From Hanleya hanleyi (Eukaryota; Mollusca; Polyplacophora; Lepidopleurida; Hanleyidae): DNA of 64,000 nucleotides. Position numbers and translations under genes: made by a program. A model generated the notes under the pieces. It did no database searches, was not told where the DNA came from, and was given only the letters and a program-made list of their open reading frames with translations. Positions 49,201 to 62,089 of the stretch are shown here, in pieces; positions within the stretch are counted from its first letter, which is position 1, and the number at the start of each line of letters is the position of its first letter. Where the stretch lies: the NCBI GenBank assembly GCA_036873755.1, contig JAVTVY010018868.1, positions 1-64,000 of the forward strand, read 5' to 3'.

Positions 49201-51130
49201 TAAGTGGCATTTAGAAGTTGGGAAGTAGATAAATAAACAAATTGCTTATGGATAACAACTTCTAGTTTATTCAGGACGACGTTTCGATACAGGTACTAGT
49301 ATCGTTCTCAAATCAATGACATCAATAAGTAAATAATCAGTATATATACAGTTCCTTGAGTAAATGTCAATAGGATGATAACAATAGTATTATACTAGGT
49401 GAGAAATTTATAATAGGACAGGATTAGACTGTGGATATGGCTAGATTAATTAACAAGGTAGATTAATTAACAAGGTGGGCTTCTAGGCACGGTGGGGTTC
49501 CTGGATTAGTAGGTCATAGGCGCTGGGGATGAATAGGCCCTGGTCTCTGTTCAGTTGTGGTTTTGTTCTTTTGATGTGGATGGCCTCCAGTAGTTTTCTG
49601 TTTTTCCAGTGCATGTGGTTTGTGGCAAGGGGTTTGGTGTTGTTCCAGTTGATTGAGTGGGTGGAGTTTTCTTTGATGTGGTCCGAAACTGCTGATTTCC
49701 CGTCTTGTTTGGTCACAGATGATTTGTGTTCTTTCATTCGTTTATTGAGGGGTCTTGATGTTTCGCCGATGTAATGTTTTTTGCAACTGCACTCCAACTT
49801 GTAGATTACACCTTTTGGCTGGGGTTGGGTGGTTGGGGCTTTTTTACCAGTCGCATTGATGTGATTCTTCAGTTTTCTGTTGGTTGCAAAGGTTGTCTGG
49901 ATGCTGGCTCGTGTCTGGAGTAGTCTGGCGACCTGGTGACTTGTCTTGCCTATATAGGGTAGAGTTATTCGGATATTTGAGCCCTCTTCTCTGATAGTAC
50001 GTTGTCTCTGGTTTGGTTGTAGTGCTTGTTTTACAGTTTTTTCCACTAGGTGTTTGGGATAATCGTTGTAATTGCTGAAAACGGTCTTGATGTGGGAGAT
50101 TTAGTTGTCAAGGTCAGTTGAACAGATGGATTGTGCTTGTTTGGTTAGTGTTGAGATGATGGCTGTCTTTGTTTGGGCTGGATGGCTGGATCTGTAGTGG
50201 ATATATTGGTCGGAATGGGTGGGCTTTCGGTACACACTAGTTTGTAGGCCGGTTGGTGATCTGCTGACAAGGACGTCCAGGAAAGGGAGAGCGTTGTTGG
50301 TTTCAGTTTCCATGGTGAATTTTAGACGTTGATGGTGGGTGTTGAGATGGTTGAGTAGTGTGGCAGGGTCATCTGTTTGTTGGATGGGGACGAAAGTGTC
50401 ATCCACTTTTCGTAGCCAGACTAGAGGCTGGACAGGGGAGGTTTGGAGGGCCCGGTTTTCAAGGTCAGTCAGGTAGATTTCAGATACTATAGGTGACAGC
50501 GGGGAACCCATGGGAAGTCCGTGGATCTGTTCATAGAATGTGTCTCCCCACGAGAAGTATGTGGATGATAGGCAGCACTGTAAAAGCCGGATTATGCTGT
50601 TGGTCGTAAGGGTAGTGTTGTTGATCGGGTGTGCCTCCAACTTCTGTTTGATAACTTGTATAGCATCAGTGGTTGGTACATTCGTGAATAAGTCAACGAC
50701 ATCATAGCTGACCAGTTGACATGGGGTGCTGATGCTCTGGATTTTCTGCAAAATTCTGCGGAGTCCTTGATGTATGACGTGGCTGATCTTCCAAATGAGG
50801 CGAGGAGCTGGGTTAGATGTTGTGCTGTGTTATAGAACACGGTGTGTCTGGAACGTATCAGTAAACGGGCTTTGATCGGATCTTTGTGAATTTTGATCGT
50901 TGCTCTGGCATATGGGGGCCGTGGGTGTTGGATAAGTAGCTTTTTGTGGAGGTCTGGCTGGATTTCTTTCTTCTTTTTTAGGTCTCCAGTAGTTTTCAGT
51001 TTTTCCAGTGCATGTGGTTTGTGGCAAGGGGTTTGGTGTTGTTCCAGTTGATTGAGTGGGTGGGGTTTTCTTTGATGTGGTCCGAAACTGTTGCATAATA
51101 CTTTTTGATAATAGACGATTGAAGAACCTC
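49201..51130 (-). mobile_element. Penelope element B, 5'-truncated tandem copy
   Basis: Very similar to copy A over 49201-50985. The GIY-YIG ORF is longer and intact here (50046-49483, 187 aa). The RT ORF (50751-50101) ends at the same TAA and is preceded by the same one-base frameshift as in copy A, so the lesions predate the duplication. At about 50986 the sequence jumps back to the 3' part (CCAGTAGTTTTCAGTTTTTCCAG..., equal to 49586-49690), a rearranged third partial unit. Confidence 0.82.
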
Positions 51131-51387
51131 TGCGCAATCTATTTACACCAACCATGTTGTCATATGCCTGGTACGAGTGAAGATATTGTCATTTTAATAC
51201 GTATACCCCCATTTTAAAAGTAGAAAGATGCAATCTAATGGTTCTTGTATTTCCTAAAATTTCCAGCATACGGCAATACTTTTCACCACCACGTCCTACC
51301 TCATCTAAAAGAAGAGAGTCCAAGCTTTCAAGTGATATGTAGTTTGCCTCTGTGTACGGGGGTGCATTTTATTCTCCATACAGTTTA

Positions 51388-51840
51388 CGATGTCGAAATT
51401 GTAATCATCTCTTTTGTCATAAAGTCGACGAGAGAGAAGGCCCGCTTCATTTTGATAGAGATATAGGTCTAAATATGATGTGCCCGTAGGGCTATCTGTA
51501 GTTTCCTTCAAATCCAGTGAAGGTGGATATATTTCCTTCACTGCGTCATTTATATAGCGATTATCCACAGCGAGAAGATATAGCGTTTGGTGAATGAGAA
51601 GGAACGGGCTTTGGATCGATAGGTTTTTAAAAGCGCCTGCAAATAGTCATATTCATAAGAGAACAGATATAGGTCAGCCAACAGGGGTACACAATTAGTA
51701 CCCTTTGGAATGCCTATATGCTGTTGATATATTGTGTTGCCAAATTTCACATAGATATTATTAATGAGAAATACAAGTAATTCTATGAAAAAATATTCCA
51801 TGAATGATATCCCTTGCATGCAGTAGACCTAAAGAATGCT
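51388..51840 (-). mobile_element. Penelope-like RT family fragment
   Basis: Middle piece of the RT (ORFs 51819-51550 and 51568-51305): NNIYVKFGNTIYQQHIGIPKGTNCVPLLADLYLF, PPSLDLKETTDSPTGTSYLDLYL. Truncated at both ends and shifted near 51560. Confidence 0.72.
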
Positions 51841-51937
51841 TATGGCTTCTATCCGGGTAGAGGCAGCTTTTGCACTATATTTTATGAAAGCGTACATCGT
51901 AGGGATTCCAAATATAACATTTGTATAACCGACACTG

Positions 51938-52205
51938 CTACTGTGTAGAAAATATCTCAATTTAAAAAAAATTAAACGAAAACAATAGCGTCCCATTTTT
52001 TGCAATTGAAATTTCATGAAAACTGTTGATCTTGTTTCAACTTTGATCGTATACCTTGATAGGAGACAACTCGTATTGTGTAGAAAATATCTCAATTTAA
52101 ACAAACTTAAATGAAAACAATAGCGTCTATATTTCAATTGAAATTTCATGAAAACTGTTGATCCGGTTTCAACTTTGATCGTATACCTTGATAGGAGACA
52201 ACTCG
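51938..52205. repeat. Tandem duplication of about 133 bp
   Basis: GTGTAGAAAATATCTCAATTTAAA through GATAGGAGACAACTCG occurs twice (51939-52073 and 52076-52205) with few changes. Noncoding. Confidence 0.7.
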
Positions 52206-53280
52206 AACTAGTAAAGTTTATCTCGTTTTTTTTTTTGCCTGGTTTTGTTTTTACAGCTATTTTACTAAAATAAATTGAAAAAAGTACTATTTTACAGTCA
52301 TTTGTCTTAAAAGTTGAATAATTAAAATTACAACACATATAAGGGTAGTGGGAAAGACTAAGCCGAACTATCCAAAGACTAAGCCGAACTTACAAAATGT
52401 GAGATAACATTGACTAGATCACCTTATAAGTAACAGGCATGCCAAATGTCAAAAGCGTAGCATGGATACTTTTCGAGAAGTAAACGTTCAAATCTCAGAT
52501 ATTGTAAAAAAAAAATGAAAGGCTAGAAATCGGGCAAAATGTGTCCAGCATGGACCTGATGAATTAATCCTAAGTTTTTGCTTGAATTCTATTGTCAAAT
52601 ATATTTTTAATCTGTCTTATGGGACGTACTCGAATTCCTGTTTATTTTGGATAACTATTACACTAAGTCTATTTATCAAGGCGGTATAAAATCCAATTTA
52701 AACTTTAAAAACTTGCTAAAACTTGTTCAGCTGAGAAATGTTCACCACTGTCCTGATCACTTCACGACGGGTGTCTGAGCGAAGTATCAGTACGTTGAGT
52801 ACACTTTCATATGTATGTATTATAATTAGAAACAAAAATACGGATGTTTTCATGGTTTTGATCAGATGGGGGTAGAATAATGTAAATGAGTAGAACTTCT
52901 AGATAATTAGCTTTCCAAAATACTGCGGAAATGAGTTTTGGAAAGGGAAATTTAACAGTAGCCAAGCCATGCAAACTGCTTCTCTATTCTTACGACAGAC
53001 TATTAGGGTAGCCAGTTCCTGCGAGTCAATTAGCGGTACAATACACACTGAGGCAACTATTAACGACTTACAATAGACAGTCGTGTGAAAGGTTAATCTC
53101 TTCCCAGCTGGATATCGGACCACCTGTAAGACAATCTGTTTAATTTTCCCAGTGCCTCAGAAACTAAATTTTTAATCTTTTTAATTGAAGCACTTCTAAC
53201 TAGAATTCTTGATTTCATTTTTTCACCAAATGTTTGAATGAAGAAAACATGACCAATTTTGACCCTCTAACGGGATAGCT
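52206..53280. other. No gene recognised
   Basis: The AT-rich short ORFs here (for example 53123-52899) show no domain. Confidence 0.4.
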
Positions 53281-53284
53281 ATCC

Positions 53285-54200
53285 TTAATACATCTGCGAT
53301 CAGTTTTCTTGAACACAGATACAATTAATGAACTTAAACGGCCATTAAGGTCCTGATAATGGATTGTAGTATGGAGAATCGAGAAATCCCATATGGATGC
53401 ATGTCTGTACGGTATGTGACTTTTTGCATCAGCTCTTCAGTAAGACATTTTGAGTTTCTCAATATCCACATACATTCAACGCCAGAGTTTTTAGAAATAG
53501 TGGCGCACTACCTTTCCCAAAATGCTTTTATCTCTTGAATGGCCCTCGTCAACAGGGTTGAAAGAAGCTTGGTGGTGCAGCTTCTAGAACCAGCTATGAA
53601 TCTAGCTTTGTATGGTGATTCATGCATTTGGGAGTTCAGTATACTTTTGGTATGTCGTTATGATTGGTTGGAAGACAAATACCCCTTTCCTTGAGAAGGG
53701 TTTTTTGATTGTTAAATAAATCTTCCAGAGTAAATGCAGTTTGGGAGTAAGTAGACGTATTTGATGATGATATGTTTACATTCAATTCCTTAACCAGCAC
53801 CTGGTAACAGTAATATTCACATATGAATATTATATTATCTGGAGCTTTGTCTGCTGGGACTATTGCGAATTTACTCTGGAGATTTGCTACAACTTCTTAC
53901 GAATTGAAGTTTCTCAGTACTTGTTTTGCTTGGGGAAGGGTACTTCTGTCAATATGACGGATTGTTTCAACGACCTTGCTCTTGGTGAGGTCCAGCCAGT
54001 CAGCGAGTACTGTAGGTTCAGATTTTTCTCGCTTAGACCAATCAATAACGTACTGCTTCAATGCAGACAGGACAATCTTCTGGTCGACCTTCAGATTTAT
54101 TCTTCTCGGCTCTCTATATTTAGGTCCCTTCATCAGGAGTGTTCTTAGGCGCTTATCACTCACTACATGAAGGTTACCAGTGACAATATGCTTGCATGGT
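53285..54200 (-). mobile_element. Penelope-like RT family, 5' part
   Basis: N-terminal region on the - strand: ORF 54163-53897 with [20 protein letters not shown] and ADWLDLTKSKVVETIRHID, then broken sequence matching the family down to the FSTLYTT region near 53380. The C-terminal half is missing. Confidence 0.7.
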
Positions 54201-54261
54201 GTATAGATATATGTTATGTTATATACAATGTTTCCAAGTGCGACATTCGATAGCCAGCAAT

Positions 54262-55375
54262 TACAAGCGTCTAGTCCGTCATTTATAATTCAGCCGTCGT
54301 CCATTAAAGAATATCCGCGTCCATAATCCAAAGACCTATTCCATATCCTATATAACAGTATAAGCACCAAATTCAAGAAGACAATCATTACAACACATAT
54401 AACGGAAGTGGGAAGAGGTGCCGACATACTGGCAGAGCAACATGACTTCACAGTATAGTCTTCCGGTTAACCTATTCTTAAGCACATACCAAGAATCTAA
54501 CGATTCGTGATATGTGTTGTATCTCAGGTACGCTTTTATTGTACCTGTTCATGTGGCAACTTGGATGATATGACCACACGGCCCCTAGCACCGACATAAG
54601 CGGTATTAGATACAAATCTAGAGAGCTATGATTGAAATGCACTGACAATTCGTATATTGATAATTGATGAACTGTTTCGCTGTGACAACTCGTACACTGG
54701 GGATTGGGGAGCTGTATCGCCGTCAGATGAAAATGACGGTATTTAACACAAAAGACTAGTCCGTAAGGCCCGATGTCGACCCAGCATCAACTTCCCACAA
54801 ATGCCAACATATATCAAAGACCAAAAGGTCTGTGCACGGGACGGGCATTGTATACATAAACATAGGCTAGTTTCCTGCAAGAGAGAAGCGGTCAACAGTT
54901 TCAATGATGTCGACAAGACATCAAGATGTTCCAAAAATATCAAATCTGTATCGCTGATCAGTATTCTTAATCCATAATAACCGTTGTAAAGTCGTTATCT
55001 AGAGAATGATGTATCTCAGTCACGCTTTGATTGTGACTGAAGATGTGACTTGTGACTGAGTACCATGAAGATCCTGAAGTACATGGGTTCATACGGCCCC
55101 TAGCCCCGGGTTAAGCGGAATTAGAAACAACTTACGAAACGTAACGCCATAGATCTTGCACGCTACGTTCGTATTTTGCTATCAGCATGCGATATGTATC
55201 GCCAAATTTGAGAAACTTTGAGTGGAGGCGCTTGGTGGAGTAGCCCTGATTTATGTTTCTGCAACAATGTTTTGTGATGTTGATTAAAATCGTCATATTT
55301 AACACAGGATCTAGCAAATGCTACTAGGCGAGATATGTATACGCCATATGCAGGTCCCACTGGAATATTGTCCAT
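54262..55375 (-). mobile_element. Penelope-like RT family, 3' part with internal insertion
   Basis: Family 3' tail from 54262 (TTACAAGCGTCTAGTCCGTC) to about 54387, then a roughly 460-bp unrelated insertion (54388-54848, resembling 33345-33540), then the 3' UTR and the last RT codons up to 55375 (PVGPAYGVYISRLVAFARS, SVQDLWRYVS; ORFs 55375-55163 and 55317-55132). Confidence 0.68.
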
Positions 55376-56189
55376 TGAAATGTGTCTTAATTGGTCATTT
55401 TACGGAGAATATTGTACTGCTATTTCGAAAAACTGAGATACTGGATATACATGTATGTGGGTACAAAACTGGAAAAGTACTTCATGAAAGGGAAGATCGT
55501 CTAACATATATTCACTTGTGACGTTTGCAATTGTTCCCAATAGGGACATTTTTTTGATTATTCATGGATTAGATTATCGTCCACATCACTAGAGTGGTTT
55601 GTCCAATGCCGCAGGTAATTTAAGATATAAATGCTATATTCAAGTTAACGAGCAATGTTCATTGTAATATGTTTTGCAGAGAATGTTCTATTGCTATTTT
55701 GAGAAACTGGAATATGTGGGCACAAACGTGCAAAAGAACTTTATGAATGGAAAAAGAATCTCAATTGTATTCACTTGTGATGTTTGCAATTATTCCTAAT
55801 CAGGACTTTTTGGGATTGATCATAGATATATTCAGATGCCTTTTCTTAGCTATACTAATGATATCATTATAGAGGATATTCACTTCTTTATTGAGTTGCT
55901 TGAATTTCTCATTAACAATAACTGTAGGAAATCTGAAAGCAACATGTATCAACAGGATGGGTACAAAATTCCTGTACCACCGTGAAAAAAAGAGTTAGAT
56001 AGATCTTGATTCGCACAGAGTTTTCTTGTTCTTTCAATCAGGGCAATACCACCTAGCGCCTCCGCTCAAAGTTTCTTAAGTTTGAGAAGTTTAATCATAA
56101 GAACAAGTAGCCCGTCAGCTGTAGCGCTGCACAGAGAGGCTATTCTTTGTTCTCTCAATAATATGCGGAAGGCAAATTGGCATACCTTG
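55376..56189. other. No gene recognised
   Basis: Two diverged copies of a block, GTATTCACTTGTGA(C/T)GTTTGCAATT(G/A)TTCC, at about 55508 and 55759. No ORF of note. Confidence 0.4.
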
Positions 56190-57290
56190 TATACTGAGCT
56201 ATCACTTATCGAGGTATGACATAAACCTAGATAAAATTATTGCTACATTTATGTAAGAAATCGATTTGCCTAATTCTGTTACAGGAAGATATGGCATTAA
56301 CCACTCCGAATTATCTGCAAGAGTCCTGCTTCATTTAAACACGAACCGTCCTTCTGAGCTTTTGGTCAGTGAAGAAACCTCAAAACATATTGAACCAGTC
56401 GTGCAAGTAGCTGTCACAGAACAGTGAGGTTTTAAGGTCAATGGATAGCTGAAACGGCGTTCGTGTCGACATAGGCCACCACGGTCTAGTGCAGAGTAGA
56501 GCGTATCCAAGCACGTTACAACAGCAATCACACAGCAAGGTCTTGATAGGGGCATTATAAATTAATCTAAAAATTTTCTCACTCTTTCCTTGACCATACA
56601 TGTATCTTTACGAGCCATTCGGTTTAAACAGTTATCGATTTACCATGTGGGCACAATAAGAACGAGGCTCATTATTGTCTCCCATTATCATTTCATACAC
56701 ATTAACATAATTAACATAATAGACACAATTAGCGATAAATGGGATAAACATGACAGTGTGGAACAAGTGAGACAAGAAGACAGGGAATACAGAAAAGCAA
56801 TTTGACTGAAAAAAAAATAATTAAAACAAAATGGCTTTGAAAAAGACGAAGTAGAAAAAAGAAATAGAGCATCAGTTGTTGGAGAATATGTCTTCGGTGA
56901 ACATCGGTACTTTAATCTCGACTATTTGGTCACACAGAATACTTATATCCTAAGGTGTGTGAAATCTCTTAGTTTCTGCAAAGAAAATTCTAAAAATAAT
57001 ACGGAATTTACTAGCCATTTGCTCCTTTGAAAACGTCTTCCTGTTTCAGGTTATAATTGTTTAGTAAATCTATGGTGGCAAGTCCAGGAAAATCTAAATT
57101 CTCGCAGACGAATATTAGAATTTGACAAGAAATGTCGGTTGCAGTGCAACAGCAATGCCAGCAACGAAATTTGAACCAGTCAAACTCCAAACCTAGCAGT
57201 GGATTGGCGGAAACGGCTGACAGTCCCGGCCTAATAAGTTTTGGGAGTTTTTTTTGTGAATCACGGAGAACTACTAGAAAGATTTGCACT
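56190..57290 (+). repeat. Diverged repeat related to 3520-3840 and 31500-32060
   Basis: 56190-56520 parallels 3520-3840. 56645-56770 and 56990-57290 parallel 31500-31640 and 31830-32060. The order suggests one old element of about 1 kb or more. No coding capacity remains. Confidence 0.45.
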
Positions 57291-57324
57291 CATATTTTGG
57301 AATAAAAAAATCCTGATGGGAATT

Positions 57325-57610
57325 TCACTCACTACAAGATCTTCATAGTGTTCATATGAACAGTCACGATCAAAGCATGACTGAGATACATCATTCTCTA
57401 GATAACGACTTTACAACGAAAATCGCGATACGAACATCATGATGTCTTGCCGACATCATTGAAAACTGTTGCCTGATTCTCCCGTGCAGGGAACTAGCCT
57501 ATTTTATGTATACTATGATTTATTATTTGATTTGGTGCTAATGCTATTATATGAATTCGGTCTTTGCATTGTGAACGCGGAAATTCTTTAATGGACGACG
57601 GCTGAATATT
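57325..57610 (+). mobile_element. 3' fragment of the Penelope-like RT family
   Basis: ACAAGATCTTCATAGTGTTCATATGAACAGTC through TTCTTTAATGGACGACGGCTGAAT matches the family 3' UTR on the + strand. It lacks the last 40 bases of the tail. Confidence 0.65.
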
Positions 57611-58009
57611 GCAAAAAGCTTCTGGACAATATGTTTGCAATATGATAGGCGGAATAGACAGTAATGATGTAAGGATCACCCTAGTATGGTAATGTACTCT
57701 GACTAAATCGCCAGCAGTATATATATGTTTTTTCTCTAGTCGGCCATATTTAGCATCATCGTACACCGATCTCAGCCGAACGAGGTGCTCGGATTTTCTT
57801 GGTGGACTGTATGCGCTGTAGGCCGTTTCAGTGTACCTAACTCTGGGGGTTATGGGTTAAATTCCCATGTAAGGATGACCATTGTAGTACTATTATCTTT
57901 GTTTCAAAAAGAAAGCGTGCTCTTAAATATAATTTGGATATTAATATTGCTGTCTCACATTTCGAGGGAGACGGATTTTAAGTGATAAAAGAAATGGAAT
58001 TGTGATCCC
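57611..58009. other. Short spacer, possible integrase-tail remnant
   Basis: The - strand ORF 57766-57494 includes a GDLVRVHY segment reminiscent of LTR-element integrase C-termini, but this is too little to call. Confidence 0.2.
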
Positions 58010-60650
58010 CTTTTTACAAATACTAACTGAAAGCCTTTTTTCGGTTAAACCCTGGATTATACCATTGGGCACTTATTTTGTGTAATGAACCAAGAATTTA
58101 CAGCACCCTGTTTACACGCCCCGCGTGGTCTGGGGATGGTGGGGTTGTTGTTCGGTAATAATGCAGCATTTTAAACAGTTTTTTTTTGCAGAGAACATAA
58201 CCGTAAATACAACAAACACTCCTTCCCCGTTCCCACAGGATGAACGACTGAGTGAGTGAGTGAGTGAATAGGGTTTAACGTCGCTTTCAACATTTTTTCA
58301 GCTATATCACGACGGGGAAGGGAAGGGAGGGGAGGGGGAGGGGAAGGGGAACCTACTTGTAACAGAGCAGATCTAATGCTGCCATTTTATAGTGCTGTCC
58401 CACTGAAATATCATGCCGTAGGCAGACATGACACCCCACTCAGTCACATTATACTGACACCGAGCGATGAACGACTGATATTCCAGCAGTGCAAAATATG
58501 GAGAAATAACAAATCTACTTACAATTTTTAACTCATTTCTGCTAGTTTGAGCATTTATTGGAATATATAGGTTTTAATTCTGTTGACAGATTTTTCTGCT
58601 AATATAATTTAGAAATATCTTCTACATTTCTCTTGGAAAGGCTGTCAAATTGGAATTTTGTATTGTCTAAAAAATGGAGAATTTTGCTTGAAGTAAGAAC
58701 TACGTGATAGCCTGTTGACTAGATTTATCTTCAAAATATCGATGTAAAATGACAAAAAATGTCAAAATTCATGTTACTATATTATCATATTATCAGGCCA
58801 AAGCCTATCGTGTTGAAGATATCGTATGAAATACAGCTCAATCGTATCTTCTAATCCAGACAATTTACACGACGACTTTTCCTTAATCTTCAGCCTTGTA
58901 TGCAGATAAAGATTGCCTGGAATAATTCATCTAGCAATTTATATTGCGATTGCTTTGTCTTAACCCTATCCGACTTGGGCGATTTGGGAACTGTCCAGCC
59001 CTGTTGAGGTAGGGGGAGGGAGGATTTGGAGCCACAATAAATATTTTTCTAACCCCTTGAACTAGAGAACTGAAGCTTACCACACTATACTCTTGAGCCA
59101 AGCTCTACTAGAAAATGTAGGAAAAGGGATAACGTCACAGTGACGTAATTTCCAAAAAAGGCATTTTTTGAACGATTTTCGGTCAGATCTTTCGAGTTTT
59201 TTATTGATGTGTTTTCCTTCCGAAAACTGTATGGTAAATTAGTGAAGAATGATGTGAAATAAAATAGCTTTTCCCTACTTTTCATCGCAGAAATGCTAAA
59301 ATTTTGAAGAAAAACGACGAAAACATCACTTTTTACAAATACTAACTGAAAGCCTTTTTTCGGTTAAACCCTGGATTATACCATTGGGCACTTATTTTGT
59401 GTAATGAACCAAGAATTTACAGCACCCTGTTTACACGCCCCGCGTGGTCTGGGGATGGTGGGGTTGCTGTTCGGTAATAATGCAGCATTTTAAACAGTTT
59501 TTTTTTGCAGAGAACATAACCGTAAATACAACAAACACTCCTTCCCCGTTCCCACAGGATGAACGACTGAGTGAGTGAGTGAGTGAATAGGGTTTAACGT
59601 CGCTTTCAACATTTTTTCAGCTATATCACGACGGGGAAGGGAAGGGAGGGGAGGGGGAGGGGGAGGGGGAGGGGAAGGGGAACCTACTTGTAACAGAGCA
59701 GATCTAATGCTGCCATTTTATAGTGCTGTCCCACTGAAATATCATGTCGTAGTCAGACATGACACCCCACTCAGTCACATTATACTGACACCGAGCGATG
59801 AACGACTGATATTCCAGCAGTGCAAAATATGGAGAAATAACAAATCTACTTACAATTTTTAACTCATTTCTGCTAGTTTGAGCATTTATTGGAATATATA
59901 GGGTTTAATTCTGTTGACAGATTTTCCTGCTAATATATTTAGAAATATCTTCTACATTTCTCTTGGAAAGGCTGTCAAATTGGAAGTTTGTATTGTCTAA
60001 AAAATGGAGAATTTTGCTTGAAGTAAGAACTACGTGATAGCCTGTTGACTAGATTTATCTTCAAAATATCGATGTAAAATGACAAAAAATGTCAAAATTC
60101 ATGTTACTATATTATCATATTATCTGGCCAAAGCCTATCGTGTTGAAGATATCGTATGAAATACAGCTCAATCGTATCTTCTAATCCAGACAATTTACAC
60201 GACGAATTTTCCTCTTCAGCCTTGTATGCAGATAAAGATTGCCTGGAATAATTCATCTAGCAATTTATATTGCGATTGCTTTGTCTTAACCCTATCTGAC
60301 TTGGGCGATTTGGGAACTGTCCAGCCCTGTTGAGGTAGGGGGAGGGAGGATTTGGAGCCACAATAAATATTTTTCTAACCCCTTGAACTAGAGAACTGAA
60401 GCTTACCACACTATACTCTTGAGCCAAGCTCTACTAGAAAATGTAGGAAAAGGGATAACGTCACAGTGACGTAATTTCCAAAAAAGGCATTTTTTGGACG
60501 ATTTTCGGTCAGATCTTTCGAGTTTTTTATTTTCTTTCCGAAAACGGTATGGTAAATTAGTGAAGAATGGTGTGAAATAAAATAGCTTTTCCCTACTTTT
60601 CATCGCAGAAATGCTAAAATTTTGAAGAAAAACGACGAAAACATCACTTT
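58010..60650. repeat. Tandem duplication of a 1.32-kb unit
   Basis: 58010-59330 and 59332-60650 are nearly identical direct copies, both starting CTTTTTACAAATACTAACTG and ending ACGACGAAAACATCACTTTT. The main difference is an expanded GGGGA tract (58316-58350 against 59636-59682) and a few indels. Each unit contains a GAGTGAGTGAGTGAATAGGGTTTAACGTCGC module of the kind common in gastropod genomes. ORFs (for example 59285-59085 and 60708-60403) are the same sequence in the two units and look noncoding. Confidence 0.88.
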
Positions 60651-62089
60651 TCTGGAATCCCGCATGAACGCCATGCTGGGAGTTGTATGCAAATAGGCTG
60701 AAAATCACCCTAATATGATAAACTACAAAGTCACGGAGTGTCGGTTTTCAAGTTTCTGTCGTTCCGGAGATAGGATAGAAAGTTGGGTGGATGGCCATAA
60801 TCCCTCCCTCCACCCCAGGCTTGGTACGGTTAAATTTCACAGGACGGCTGTGTGGAGGGAACCAGATATCTGGTATTGGAATTTCTCTGCAAAGATTACT
60901 CCATTTGGTAGACTCAAACCGCGTTGCATTTCTGTCGGGAAACGTTCACAATTCATCTGAGGATTGTCAAGGACATGCCACAAAAAGGAGGCACCTATGT
61001 TAATGTAGAGTATCCAACATTACTATTGGATATATTCGATCCAGTGTGACCAAATACTGCGGAAAGTATCTTGTAATATTTCTTCGAGTTTAAGATAATT
61101 TTTTCCCCGCTTAAGCCCTGGGACAAGCCATTTATTCATTGCTCTGGCTACGGTTTTACAATATACCCTTACAATACCCTCGTGGCCTGGGTGTTAGGGC
61201 AGCAAAAATTATACATATAGATCAGATACATCTAACACCTTATATTCCTTATTTCAATATATTTGCGGAAAATTAAATGAAATATATTATGTGTATATAC
61301 CCCCCCCCCCTCACTCGTCTCCCCATAAAGGACAAGCTACTCACTTGAAGTATTCGAATTTATCGGTTTACAAAATCGTGTGAGGCACTTTAAGTAAATA
61401 TCAAATACAGTTGTGCTATCTTATTGGTTGCATATTCTTTCTTTAGTATGTGTACATTCCACTTTAATTCACTAATAAAAACTTTAAAATACGGAGCCTT
61501 CTCTGTTACATGACGTCAGTTAATGAAACACTTTGCATGCATTGAGATAAATACATTTCTAGTTCTGGTAGGGATAGTAGTCTCCCTTCAGAGGTAAACA
61601 AATCTCTAATAAAGTGTACCCCAGCTCGGTGTGAAGCTGTATAGAAAATAGATTCGGATTTTTTTTTGCTCCAAATAATTTAATTTATCCTCTTGGTCCT
61701 TAACCATCAACCAGCATAAAATTTCCTCATTAAAATTCGAAATTTGATCAAAGTTCTGAAGCATGATAGTTGCATTTCAATAAATATGCCAACTCACCTG
61801 CTTGTTTATATACATCATTTACACCAAACTTCCAGAAAGATTGTTTTTCGCTAACATATCTATAAAGCCATATCAATTTCTAAATGCCTGAATAATGTTA
61901 TGTTTATCATAGATTTCCTTCCAGTTTGTTAAGTGATAGGACAACTCTTTTGTGCATTTCCCAATTAACGTGCCCGTTAAAACATGAGAAATTTTGCCTG
62001 TGATGAGACAATACGCATGGAGTACCTTTGGAATAAAAGTTGCCCCGACATTTGCTGCGAAAACTCATTTAGAGGCACAATTCAGGACT
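60651..62089. other. No gene recognised
   Basis: ORFs at 60715-60960 and 60791-61003 show no domain. A C10 run lies at 61300. Nothing else is supportable. Confidence 0.4.

Noticed and set aside
57494..57766. LTR retrotransposon integrase tail
   Set aside because: Only one short GDLVRV-like motif. No RT, RNase H or integrase core nearby.
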